From: Lachnospiraceae bacterium
GTDB lineage: Bacteria > Bacillota > Clostridia > Lachnospirales > Lachnospiraceae
Direction of reading: 5' to 3'
NCBI GenBank assembly: GCA_017543445.1
Contig: JAFYGB010000044.1
Location: 1 to 36,585, forward strand
Length of the DNA stretch: 36,585 bases
In this document: positions 7,313 through 14,680 of the stretch, one piece after another
Position numbering within the stretch: the first letter of the stretch is position 1
Layout of the letters: the number at the start of each line of letters is the position of its first letter
The notes under the pieces: model-generated
Database searches by the model: none
Told to the model about the DNA's origin: nothing
What the model saw: the letters and a program-made list of their open reading frames with translations, nothing else
Program-made: the position numbers and the translations under genes

Positions 7313-7398
7313 CACCACCTTTCTTAGAAATAGGTCTCTTTCGGTGGGGGCGTTATCGAGACGATCCCACAAGTCGACACGGCATATTTATGCCTCAC
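7313..7398 (-). ncRNA. long structured leader of the type I toxin-like mRNA
   Basis: The roughly 86-nt leader contains a GGCATAAATATGCC hairpin, then GTGTCGACTTGTGGGATC, CCCCCACCGAAAGAGACC and the ribosome binding site region. I recall this leader as conserved in Clostridia ahead of holin-like toxin ORFs; CCACC can pair with GGTGG at the ribosome binding site and so hide it. Recognition is from memory. Confidence 0.5.
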
Positions 7399-7404
7399 AC
7401 GGGT

Positions 7405-7433
7405 ATTATAAACTACAATGGCGGGGTTGTCAA
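7405..7433 (-). promoter_or_regulatory. consensus promoter for the toxin-like mRNA
   Basis: Reading the minus strand: TTGACA (7433-7428), a 17-base spacer and TATAAT (7410-7405), a perfect consensus. Transcription would begin near 7398 and run toward the mini-ORF. Confidence 0.85.
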
Positions 7434-7614
7434 GAGGAAAAACACAACATATTGCGATTTTACAAAACGGCAAACGCTATATATAGTAGTTATAATATTG
7501 GTAGTATTATATAAAATTATAAACTGATAACACAAGTAGACAAGTAGTATAAGAGTTAATACTAATACGATTAATACAAGTGATACTTATAAGATATATA
7601 TACTATTAGAGAGT
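7434..7614. other. AT-rich intergenic tract without genes
   Basis: About 180 bases of very AT-rich sequence with repeated TTAATAC, TAATAC and AAGTAG words and many TATA-like hexamers. I see no reading frame with a ribosome binding site. It may contain promoters for the structured RNA candidate downstream. Confidence 0.6.
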
Positions 7615-7730
7615 GTGGACAAACGAAGGAGAGAGTTTTTTGTTTTTAGTCCACCATAATGAATGGTGCTACTTGGCTAGGAATTCGTGCAACTTACGCC
7701 GGCGGGTATTGATTATCCGCCGGTTTTTTG
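7615..7730 (+). ncRNA. candidate structured RNA of unknown class ending in a terminator
   Basis: The stretch has stem GTGGAC/GTCCAC (7615-7620 with 7649-7654), an overlapping and therefore competing hairpin CACCAT-AATGA-ATGGTG, a single-stranded-looking segment CTTGGCTAGGAATTCGTGC, and a strong terminator at 7699-7729. It contains no reading frame with a start. It could be a small RNA or an attenuator or riboswitch ahead of the LytTR operon at 7788. I do not recognise a known riboswitch class. Confidence 0.35.
7699..7729 (+). terminator. strong intrinsic terminator
   Basis: Perfect seven-base stem CCGGCGG / CCGCCGG (7699-7705 with 7717-7723) followed by six T (7724-7729). Confidence 0.9.
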
Positions 7731-7736
7731 TATACT
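7709..7736 (+). promoter_or_regulatory. possible promoter of the LytTR operon
   Basis: TTGATT (7709-7714), a 16-base spacer and TATACT (7731-7736) overlap the terminator hairpin. This would start transcription about 45 bases before the LytTR gene. The -35 match is modest. Confidence 0.4.
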
Positions 7737-7787
7737 GGGAAGTGTAGTGGATGATTTTTAAGAAAGCCTTTTTGAGGAGAGGATCAT

Positions 7788-8225
7788 ATGAAGTTTAGGG
7801 TGGAACATACCGACGGCGAGGATGAGGTAGTCATCCGGTGCCGGGAGGTGACGCCGAAGATCGAGCGGCTACTGGATATCCTGGAGGGAGACGGCGTGCG
7901 GCTCGTCGGTGTGACAGAGAGCGGCGCGAAGAGCGTGATCGCGATCAGAGACATTTTATATATCGAGAGCGTGGACGGGCGTACGTATGTGTATACGGAG
8001 CAGGAGGTCGTCCGCGTGGATTTCGGGCTGTCGCAGTTGATCGAGTATCTGGATGATATCCGGTTCTTCCGGTGCAGTAAGTCGATGATCCTGAACATCG
8101 ATAAAGCGAAGTTTTTGAAGAGCCTGGCGTCGAACCGGATCGATGTAACGATGGTGAATGGTGAGCATATACGAATATCACGGACGTACGCTTCGGATTT
8201 TCGAAAGCGTTTGCGCGGTGAATGA
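7788..8225 (+). CDS. LytTR-family DNA-binding regulator
   Basis: A 145-residue protein whose C-terminal two-thirds is a LytTR domain: IAIRDILYIESVDGRTYVYT, FFRCSKSMILNIDKAKFLKS, IDVTMVNGEHIRISRTYASDFRKRL. It lacks a receiver domain, as do the stand-alone LytTR regulators paired with DUF3021 membrane proteins. It probably binds direct repeats upstream of its own operon and controls the ABC transporter genes. GAGGAGAGG precedes the ATG. The following DUF3021 gene starts 19 bases after its stop. Confidence 0.92.
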   Translation: MKFRVEHTDGEDEVVIRCREVTPKIERLLDILEGDGVRLVGVTESGAKSVIAIRDILYIESVDGRTYVYTEQEVVRVDFGLSQLIEYLDDIRFFRCSKSMILNIDKAKFLKSLASNRIDVTMVNGEHIRISRTYASDFRKRLRGE

Positions 8226-8244
8226 GTGACAGCGGAGGTTGACT

Positions 8245-8730
8245 ATGAGAGAAGTGAAAACTGAAATTACACATAAAGTCCCGCTTGCCAAGCGCCTGTT
8301 GCGGGCGCTCGCTACCGAGGTGGACATCGAGCTGAAAGCGTGTCTGTACTTTTTCTGCATATTGTTTTATTACAGTATGTATCGTTTGGGGATCGGGAGT
8401 GATAATGCCTTGCTTTTGCACATGGCGGAGATGATCCTGGTCGTTTATGTGATGGGATATGTCCAGTACTTTCTGATGGAACGGTTCGACCAGGGCGAGC
8501 ATTTCGGAACGCGGGAGATCCTGTATATGCTGGTCTGCGTCGCGGTGCATATCGGAGTATCCATTTTGTGCAACTGGTATGATAAGAACCTCTGGGTGAC
8601 GGTGGGATTTGCCGCATATCTACTGGTGGTTTATTTTTCGGTGTATCTGGTATATAAGGTTCTTCGTATGAAGGACGGGAAGGAACTCAACGAGGACCTT
8701 CGCGCATTTCAGGAAAGGCGGGAGCGTTGA
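8245..8730 (+). CDS. DUF3021 membrane protein
   Basis: Four hydrophobic helices are visible (LYFFCILFYYSMY, HMAEMILVVYVMGYVQYFL, ILYMLVCVAVHIGVSIL, VGFAAYLLVVYFSVYLVY) with a charged C-terminal tail, the DUF3021 pattern. These proteins are normally encoded beside a LytTR regulator, and the pair behaves as a sensor/antagonist-regulator unit (family knowledge; mechanism inferred). I choose ATG 8245, six bases after GGAGG, rather than TTG 8239. Its stop overlaps the next ATG (TGATG), indicating coupling to the ABC ATPase. Confidence 0.8.
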   Translation: MREVKTEITHKVPLAKRLLRALATEVDIELKACLYFFCILFYYSMYRLGIGSDNALLLHMAEMILVVYVMGYVQYFLMERFDQGEHFGTREILYMLVCVAVHIGVSILCNWYDKNLWVTVGFAAYLLVVYFSVYLVYKVLRMKDGKELNEDLRAFQERRER

Positions 8731-9554
8731 TGGAGCATGTGATCGAGATCAACAATTTGACGAAATCCTATGGGAAGCATCGCGGCGTGATCGATGTGAG
8801 CTTTTGCGTGGAGCCGGGCGATATCTTCGGCTTTCTGGGACCGAACGGCGCCGGCAAATCCACGATCATACGGTCCATGCTGGGCTTCATCCACTATGAG
8901 CAGGGAGAGATCTTCCTCTTTGGGGAACCGGTAAAGAGCCTTGGTAGCAAGATGTTCGAGCGGATCGGATACATGCCGTCGGAGGCCTGGTTTTATTCTG
9001 GGATGACGGTGCGGGATACGCTGAAATTTGCCGCGGACATGCATAAGGTGGACGCGTCGGATGAGGCGAGGATGCTGTGCGAGCGTTTGCAAGTCGACAC
9101 GGAGAAGAAGATCCGCGAACTGTCGCTCGGAAACCGTAAGAAGGTCAGCATCATCTGCGCGATGCAGCATAAACCGCAACTGTTCGTGTTCGACGAACCG
9201 ACGTCGGGTTTAGATCCGCTGATGCAGGCGGAGTTCTTTAAATTGATCGATATGTACGTGGCGGGCGGGGCGACGTGCCTGCTGTCTACGCATGTATTAT
9301 CCGAGGTGAAAAACCATTGCAACCGCATCGCCATCATGAAAGAGGGGCGGTTGCGGAAAATCGATACGACGGACCACCTGACGAAGTCCGGGGCGAAGCA
9401 TATCCGCATGCTGCGTGACGGCGTGGAGGAGGACTTCGTGTATAAAGGGGATCTGAACGATTTGTATAAAGAACTGGAGGGGCACGACATCGGAGATATC
9501 CTGATCGAAGACCCGCCGCTGGAAGAAGTTTTTATGCACTACTACGAGGTATAA
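8730..9554 (+). CDS. ABC transporter ATP-binding protein
   Basis: Complete ATPase: Walker A GPNGAGKS (37-44), signature LSLGNRKKVS (131-140), Walker B LFVFDEP (151-157), D-loop TSGLD and H-loop STHVLSE. The C-terminal extension ending MHYYEV is typical of ABC-2 type exporter ATPases (EcsA/CcmA-like). It would energise the membrane protein encoded two bases downstream. ATG 8730 overlaps the DUF3021 stop. In LytTR-DUF3021 loci such transporters often export peptides or give antimicrobial-peptide tolerance; the substrate is not evident. Confidence 0.92.
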   Translation: MEHVIEINNLTKSYGKHRGVIDVSFCVEPGDIFGFLGPNGAGKSTIIRSMLGFIHYEQGEIFLFGEPVKSLGSKMFERIGYMPSEAWFYSGMTVRDTLKFAADMHKVDASDEARMLCERLQVDTEKKIRELSLGNRKKVSIICAMQHKPQLFVFDEPTSGLDPLMQAEFFKLIDMYVAGGATCLLSTHVLSEVKNHCNRIAIMKEGRLRKIDTTDHLTKSGAKHIRMLRDGVEEDFVYKGDLNDLYKELEGHDIGDILIEDPPLEEVFMHYYEV

Positions 9555-9555
9555 T

Positions 9556-10350
9556 ATGAATCTTACTTTATTTCGGCATGAGTGCCGGCAATTGGTGAAG
9601 ACAACTCTGATCTGGAGTCTGACGGTGGGCCTGCTCGGTTTTTTGTGTATCGTGGTTTTCTCCAGCCTGCAGGGTGACATGGAGTCGATGTCAGAGCAGT
9701 TTGCGAAGATGGGTGCATTTGCCGATGCGGTCGGCATGAATAAACTGAGCATCGGGACCATCGAAGGCTATTACGGCATCGAGATCGGGACGATCTTCGG
9801 CCTGGGTGGTGCGATGTTTGCCGCCTCGATCGGGATTCATATGCTTTCGAAGGAGGAGGGCGGCCATACGGGCGAGTTCCTCTATGCGACACCGGTTTCT
9901 CGCAGAGGAGCAGTTGCTACGAAGTTTGGCGCTGTCCTGACGGCGCTCGTTGCCTTTACGGTGATCTGTGTGGCGTTGTTCGGTATCGGATTTTTGATCC
10001 TCGGAGACGGGGTAAATGCGAAAAAATTCTTGTTGTTTCACGGAACACAGTTTATAATGGATGTAGAAATAGCTGCGCTTTGTTTTGCAATCTCGGCTTG
10101 CACGGTCACGAATATGTTCGGATTTGGTATCGGACTGGTTCTTTTGTTATATTTTGCAGATATGATCGCACGTGTCGTTCCGAGTCTGGAGTTTTTGAAA
10201 ACGATCTCTCCGTACGGATACTCGAACGCTGCGGATATGTTTTCCGAGACAGAAATGTGCGTCGCGGGTCTCGTGCTCGGGGTTGCTTTGATCGTGGCTG
10301 CGCTGGTGTTTGCCGTAATTCGATACGAGCGGAAGGATTTGGCGTCCTGA
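9556..10350 (+). CDS. ABC-2 type transporter permease
   Basis: About six hydrophobic segments: one near the N-terminus (LIWSLTVGLLGFLCIVVF), then IFGLGGAMFAASIGIHML, LTALVAFTVICVALFGIGFL, ALCFAISACTVTNMFGFGIG, VLLLYFADMIARV and CVAGLVLGVALIVAALVFAV. The segment SKEEGGHTGEFLYATPVSRRG is the cytoplasmic coupling loop typical of ABC-2 permeases. It starts two bases after its ATPase and forms the membrane half of that exporter. Confidence 0.85.
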   Translation: MNLTLFRHECRQLVKTTLIWSLTVGLLGFLCIVVFSSLQGDMESMSEQFAKMGAFADAVGMNKLSIGTIEGYYGIEIGTIFGLGGAMFAASIGIHMLSKEEGGHTGEFLYATPVSRRGAVATKFGAVLTALVAFTVICVALFGIGFLILGDGVNAKKFLLFHGTQFIMDVEIAALCFAISACTVTNMFGFGIGLVLLLYFADMIARVVPSLEFLKTISPYGYSNAADMFSETEMCVAGLVLGVALIVAALVFAVIRYERKDLAS

Positions 10351-10414
10351 TCCTCTTGCGGTCTGGTGGTCGACCGAGACGGTGATGGATCGGTTTATGT
10401 GCCGGGGGTGGACC

Positions 10415-11176
10415 ATGCTGGTAGGAAAGAGGTTTTGCATTCATTATCCGGAGAAGGGTTCCTACAAGATGGGGCCTTTGGATTTTGAAGTGGAAGAAGG
10501 AGATTTTTGCCTGGTACTAGGGAAAAATGGCTCCGGAAAAACAACACTTTTGCGGGCCGTCTATGGCCTGCTGAAAACGAGCGGAACGTTGAAATTCGGG
10601 GATATCGACCTCATGTCGAGTCCGCCGGAGCAGCGGCACCGCTTTTTGGCGTGGATCGGCGATGAGCAGTGGTGCGAGCCCACATCGTCCGTGAACGAAA
10701 ACATGGCCTATCTGTTGCCCCTGTACCCGGATTTCGATCGGGAACTGTTTGAACAGATGATGGAGGAGTTTGCTTTTGATTCGGTGGAGCGAGGTAAACC
10801 CTATGGTTTGCTGTCGGTTGCACAAAAAGTGCTTTTGCAGACGGCGTTCGCATTTTCCAAAAAGTCGAAATTGATCCTGGTAGATGAACCGATGGTCGCG
10901 ATGAACCTGAAGGACAGGGAGCGTTGGGTGCAGCGCCTGCACGATCAAGCGGAGGCTTCGGGGATCACGGTGATGATGGCGACGCACGTTCTGGATGCGC
11001 TGCGTTCCATCACAGATCGTGTGATCTTAATGGAAGATGGCAGGATCGCAGCGTGCGAGCGGGCGGATAACCCGAACCGGAGCGTTGCAATGCAGCGGGC
11101 GCGGCTGGTATTTCGTACCATGACGCCGAGAGAGGAGGAGACCTATTGGGCCGGAAAGGATGGACCCGGTTTGTAA
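10415..11176 (+). CDS. ABC ATPase with degenerate signature motif
   Basis: Walker A GKNGSGKT (36-43), Walker B LILVDEP (153-159) and H-loop ATHVLD (His191) are intact. The signature that should read LSGGQ is LLSVAQK (132-138), keeping Ser and Gln but losing the glycines. It would pair with the overlapping membrane protein gene. I choose ATG 10415, preceded by CGGGGGTGG; GTG 10382 and ATG 10385 or 10400 would extend the protein without a better site. The altered signature may slow ATP hydrolysis, unless the partner supplies a second ATPase. It belongs to the same operon as the preceding exporter. Confidence 0.82.
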   Translation: MLVGKRFCIHYPEKGSYKMGPLDFEVEEGDFCLVLGKNGSGKTTLLRAVYGLLKTSGTLKFGDIDLMSSPPEQRHRFLAWIGDEQWCEPTSSVNENMAYLLPLYPDFDRELFEQMMEEFAFDSVERGKPYGLLSVAQKVLLQTAFAFSKKSKLILVDEPMVAMNLKDRERWVQRLHDQAEASGITVMMATHVLDALRSITDRVILMEDGRIAACERADNPNRSVAMQRARLVFRTMTPREEETYWAGKDGPGL

Positions 11177-12006
11177 TACAGCAAAACCGGTTTTACAGGC
11201 GTGATCGCTATTTCTTCATTGGTGCCCTCCTGTTTTGCGTTCTTTTGATCTGGTTCTTTTTCAGTTCACGTGTGATGGGGTGGATCGCGGATGAAGATCT
11301 TACGAGGATCTTTCCGGTTCGCCGCATGAAAGTTCTGTTTGCTTTTGAGGCTTTCTTCTTCGGACTGGAGTCGGAGAAGAAATATTTCCTGATCCGAACG
11401 CGGATCGTCGACCCGATGAATGAAAACAAATATGTGCAAAGCCATTTAAACGCGATGCCGCTCCTTAGGATGCATGCGTTTGATTTTGGTGCGTTCCATC
11501 GGAGTTTGCTCCTGCGCAGGCTTCCTGCGACGCTGGTATATATGGTGAGCGCTGCACTTTTTGTCGTCCTGAGTCCCGGGGAGATCTACAAGTCCGAAGT
11601 AATCGGCTACATGGCGCTGATCCTGCTGATGGTCACGTTGGGTTCGGAGATATGGTTCCGGACGGAGCTGTTTTTGCTGAATATGCGCGGCCTGGTAAAT
11701 ACGAAACAGGAGCCGGCGGAGCGATACTCGGAGATCGGGATCTTCGTGTTTGAAGGTTTGATCTGGTGCTTCTTCTTCATGACGGTCGGTGTGTTTTTAT
11801 CAAATACGGTCGCAGTCCAGACGAATGCCATTCATTTCTTCTCAAAGATGGCGAAACTGCGTGATGAATGGGCGCTGGGATGGCTGTTCGCCGGGGCGAT
11901 CATCCATATTCAGGCGCATCTTAAGGGCGAGCGTCAGCTGCGCATCCAGCGAACGATCGTTGGCATTCTGATCTTCGCGGACCTGCTGTTTTTCCTGCCA
12001 TTCTGA
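11146..12006 (+). CDS. membrane protein, likely partner permease of the preceding ATPase
   Basis: 286 residues with about six hydrophobic segments (FFIGALLFCVLLIWFFF, LPATLVYMVSAALFVVLS, IGYMALILLMVTLG, FVFEGLIWCFFFMTVGVFL, LGWLFAGAIIHI, IVGILIFADLLFFLPF). The start is a TTG at 11146 supported by AGAGGAGGAG six bases upstream, so it overlaps the ATPase gene by 31 bases and is probably coupled to it. No enzymatic motif is visible. The context makes it the transmembrane half of a second ABC transporter, with unknown substrate. Confidence 0.7.
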   Translation: MGRKGWTRFVIQQNRFYRRDRYFFIGALLFCVLLIWFFFSSRVMGWIADEDLTRIFPVRRMKVLFAFEAFFFGLESEKKYFLIRTRIVDPMNENKYVQSHLNAMPLLRMHAFDFGAFHRSLLLRRLPATLVYMVSAALFVVLSPGEIYKSEVIGYMALILLMVTLGSEIWFRTELFLLNMRGLVNTKQEPAERYSEIGIFVFEGLIWCFFFMTVGVFLSNTVAVQTNAIHFFSKMAKLRDEWALGWLFAGAIIHIQAHLKGERQLRIQRTIVGILIFADLLFFLPF

Positions 12007-12032
12007 TAGCATTTTCCGATATATTCTTCTCT

Positions 12033-12080
12033 GCCCGGCGGTAAGCTCCTGCATGGTCCTTTCTGTCGGGTGCTTTTTTT
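12033..12080 (+). terminator. probable terminator of the ABC operon
   Basis: GCCCG (12033-12037) can pair with CGGG-T-GC (12067-12073) with one bulge, followed by seven T. The loop is long, so this is weaker than the other terminators here. Confidence 0.45.
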
Positions 12081-12154
12081 CTCGGGGCGGAGCCCTGTGT
12101 TCGACAAATTTACGGAAAATGAAGTGGAAATAAGTGGAATTCTGTGGAAAATTC

Positions 12155-12183
12155 TTGTAAAAACGGCTTGGATTGTGTATAAT
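12155..12183 (+). promoter_or_regulatory. promoter of the zinc-ribbon gene cluster
   Basis: TTGTAA (12155-12160), a 17-base spacer and TATAAT (12178-12183), about 90 bases before the zinc-ribbon gene at 12276. Confidence 0.7.
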
Positions 12184-12275
12184 AACACCATGAAATGGGA
12201 TCGATGTTGATGATCGGTCCACGATTTTGTGAATGTGTTACGAAATATGAGAAAATAGAATGAGGAGGATTTGCC

Positions 12276-13835
12276 ATGTATTGTGGAGTTTGTGGATCAC
12301 AGGTACCGGATGGGGCGGCTCATTGCCCGAATTGCGGAAGTAAAATTGCAGCGAAAGGTGTGCAGCAACCGGTAACGCAGGAACCGATTCCTGCGCCGAA
12401 CATTCCGACAGAACCGATTCCTGCACCCAATATACCTACCGAGCCGATACCGGCTCCGAATATCCCGAGTTTTGAATCTGCTCAGGTGGCCGCGGAAGAG
12501 GCGGCAGCGCAGGCGGCTCAGGCGGCAGCAGAGGAAGCAGCGGCGCAGGCAGCGGCAGAGGAAGCGGCAGCGCAGGCGGCGGCAGAAGAGGCGGCCCGCC
12601 AGGCAGCGGCAGAACAGGCAGCGGCGGCACAGCGTGCAGCGCAGGAAGCGGCAGAGAGGGCGGCAGCCGAAGAAGCAGCTCGCCAGGCAGCGGCAGAACA
12701 GGCAGCGGCGGCACAGCGTGCAGCGCAGGAAGCGGCAGAGAGGGCGGCAGCCGAAGAAGCGGCGCGTAAGGCAGCAGCGGAAGAAGCGGCCCGCCAGGCA
12801 GCGGCAGAACAGGAAGCAGCGGCACAGCGCGCAGCACAGGAAGCAGCAGCGAAAGCGGCGGCAGAGAAAGCAGCAGCAGAAGCAGCGGCACGCCAGGCAG
12901 CGGCAGCAGCAGCGGCACAGGCAGCGCAGGCGGCAGCAGCACAGCAAGCGGCAGCGCAGCAGCCTGCCCCTCCCGCACAGCAGGCACCTTCGCAGCCCCA
13001 GATGAGCCCGGCAGTCCCGGGTGCGCCGCAGTATCAGATGATCAATGGACATTATGTGGCGGTTCCGAAACAGTTGCAGCAGATCCAGCAGCAACCGTCA
13101 AGTGTGGCTCCGACATTCTCAACTCCGATGGGGGCTCCGACAACAGCAACGCCGAAGAAATCCGGCGGGGCGGCGGGCGTTATGGCGATTTTGACCATCA
13201 TCTTTTCTGCATTGGCGGTCGGCGCGTTCATATGGCTCTACTTCCGTGGATTAAAAGGTGGAAAATTCTCTCCGTATAGCATGTTGTCCGCGATGGCGAT
13301 GCCTCTGTATGTGCTCCTCGGCGGGTTCATCTTCACGAGAGCGGCTCGTTTTGACTACGACCACGCGGCTCCGTCCATGGCGGCTTCCTACACACTGGTT
13401 TCGCTCCCGTTGTTCATCGACTTGGCGAATAACCCTTCCTACTATCTGCGTTATATCCCGAAGACGTTGGAAGCATGGTTTACCAAACCGGTGCCGTTGC
13501 TTATGATCATCGGTTTGCTTATGATCATCGGCTGTGCGTCGGTGATGTTTGCGAAGAAGCTTAACGCTGCGAATTATGCGCAGAAAGCATTGACCGCTAA
13601 GTTCTTGTCGATCGTGTGCGGACTGGTTTCTCTGGCGTCGGCAGCTTCGATCGCATATTATGCTTTCTGGGATGGGACATTACATCCTGTGATCGAAAAT
13701 TTTGATTACTATAAGAACATAGATTTCTGGTGGCTGTCTACGTGCGCGATGAGCTTCTATGATCTGGGAATCGTCACCGGCCTGCTTATGTTTTTCTTCG
13801 CAGGGTTCCGGTATCGCAAGAGCCTGACGAAATAA
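12276..13835 (+). CDS. zinc-ribbon, Ala-rich coiled-coil, multi-pass membrane protein (519 aa)
   Basis: Residues 1-28 are a zinc ribbon (CGVC at 3-6 and CPNC at 18-21). Next come three copies of a PIPAPNIPTE-type decapeptide, then about 170 residues of Ala/Glu/Gln/Arg sequence (TolA-like, long helix or coiled coil) that includes two exact 28-residue repeats. A Pro/Gln-rich hinge (250-290) follows. The C-terminal 220 residues hold about six hydrophobic helices beginning AGVMAILTIIFSALAVGAF. The layout suggests a membrane protein with a long cytoplasmic rod capped by a zinc ribbon. GAGGAGG precedes the ATG. Function unknown; neighbours include other zinc-ribbon membrane-associated proteins. Confidence 0.75.
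   Translation: MYCGVCGSQVPDGAAHCPNCGSKIAAKGVQQPVTQEPIPAPNIPTEPIPAPNIPTEPIPAPNIPSFESAQVAAEEAAAQAAQAAAEEAAAQAAAEEAAAQAAAEEAARQAAAEQAAAAQRAAQEAAERAAAEEAARQAAAEQAAAAQRAAQEAAERAAAEEAARKAAAEEAARQAAAEQEAAAQRAAQEAAAKAAAEKAAAEAAARQAAAAAAAQAAQAAAAQQAAAQQPAPPAQQAPSQPQMSPAVPGAPQYQMINGHYVAVPKQLQQIQQQPSSVAPTFSTPMGAPTTATPKKSGGAAGVMAILTIIFSALAVGAFIWLYFRGLKGGKFSPYSMLSAMAMPLYVLLGGFIFTRAARFDYDHAAPSMAASYTLVSLPLFIDLANNPSYYLRYIPKTLEAWFTKPVPLLMIIGLLMIIGCASVMFAKKLNAANYAQKALTAKFLSIVCGLVSLASAASIAYYAFWDGTLHPVIENFDYYKNIDFWWLSTCAMSFYDLGIVTGLLMFFFAGFRYRKSLTK
12585..12752 (+). repeat. 84-bp tandem duplication in the Ala-rich coding region
   Basis: Two nearly identical 84-base units (12585-12668 and 12669-12752) each encode the same 28 residues starting EEAARQAAAEQ, followed by more diverged partial copies to about 12870. 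In-frame expansion or contraction would change the length of the rod. Confidence 0.8.
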
Positions 13836-13869
13836 GAATGAATGATTGGAATAGATTGAGGAGGTTTAC

Positions 13870-14589
13870 ATGAGACCACAGATCCAAAAGATCGATGATA
13901 CAACATGGGCGCTGGATGAAGGCGGAGTGCGTTTCTTCCTGCTTGCGGGAACGGAGCGCTCGCTGATGATCGACAGCGGCATGCAGACGGAGGATGCGCG
14001 CGGCATGGCGGAGGAGATATTGACCGCGGCCGGCGCGCCCTGCGGCGAGAAACTGGAACTTTTGAACACCCATGCGGACCCGGATCATATCGCCTGCATT
14101 TCGCAGTTTCCGTGGTTCTACATGCACCCGGCGGAGGCGACGAATTTCTACAATTCACGTAAGGCCGGCGGGCAGATGAAGGCGATCTGGGACGGCGACG
14201 AGATCGACCTCGGCGGGCGGACCATCCGCGTGATCGAGATCCCCGGGCATACGCCGGGCAGTGTGGCCCTTCTGGATGTGGAGCGGCGCCGCCTGTTTTC
14301 GGGTGACTCGGTGCAGGACGGACACATCTTTATGTTCGGCGTTCAGCGGGAAATGCACGCGTACCGCGCGAGCATGCAGAAGCTGATGGGGATGAAGGAT
14401 CGCTTCGACGTGGTCTATCCGTCGCACGGAACGTTGGAGGTCTCACCGGATCTCATCGGACAGCTCTACGAAGCTTCAGGAAAGGTGCTGGCGGGCCAGA
14501 TCGAGGGACGGCCCGGCGAGGTGTTCGGCAACCCGCTCGCGATCTATGACTGCGGCGTTGCAACGTTTTTTGGTGAACCGATCAAGTGA
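13870..14589 (+). CDS. MBL-fold metallohydrolase
   Basis: Metallo-beta-lactamase fold: LMIDSGMQT, the metal motif NTHADPDHIACI (HxDxDH form, with the second position Asp in place of the usual His), IPGHTPGSVALLD, LFSGDSVQDGHI and a final YPSHGTLEV. Length (239) is typical of small glyoxalase II-like hydrolases. The substrate is unknown. GAGGAGG lies before ATG 13870, 35 bases after the previous gene. Confidence 0.88.
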   Translation: MRPQIQKIDDTTWALDEGGVRFFLLAGTERSLMIDSGMQTEDARGMAEEILTAAGAPCGEKLELLNTHADPDHIACISQFPWFYMHPAEATNFYNSRKAGGQMKAIWDGDEIDLGGRTIRVIEIPGHTPGSVALLDVERRRLFSGDSVQDGHIFMFGVQREMHAYRASMQKLMGMKDRFDVVYPSHGTLEVSPDLIGQLYEASGKVLAGQIEGRPGEVFGNPLAIYDCGVATFFGEPIK

Positions 14590-14636
14590 TGCATTGGACG
14601 ATGCAGACAGAACTATAAAAAAGAAAGATAGGGAGG

Positions 14637-14664
14637 AACACGAAGCGGCTTCGTGTTTCTCTTT
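14637..14664 (+). terminator. hairpin with T-rich tail between two genes
   Basis: Perfect nine-base stem AACACGAAG / CTTCGTGTT (14637-14645 with 14649-14657), then TCTCTTT. It lies only about 20 bases before the next start, so it could attenuate rather than fully stop transcription. Confidence 0.65.
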
Positions 14665-14680
14665 CACAGAGGAGGAAGGA

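Noticed and set aside
7257-7514. 85-residue + strand frame across the type I locus
   Set aside because: It begins inside the terminator hairpin, lacks a ribosome binding site and is antisense to the leader and its promoter.
11842-12222. Minus-strand frame containing MQELTAGQRRIYRKMLSEW
   Set aside because: Has a passable start but mostly overlaps the C-terminus of the permease gene and its terminator; no support beyond length.
12297-13094. Cys/Arg/Leu-rich minus-strand frame
   Set aside because: Produced by the complement of GCA/GCG repeats in the Ala-rich gene; not a real protein.
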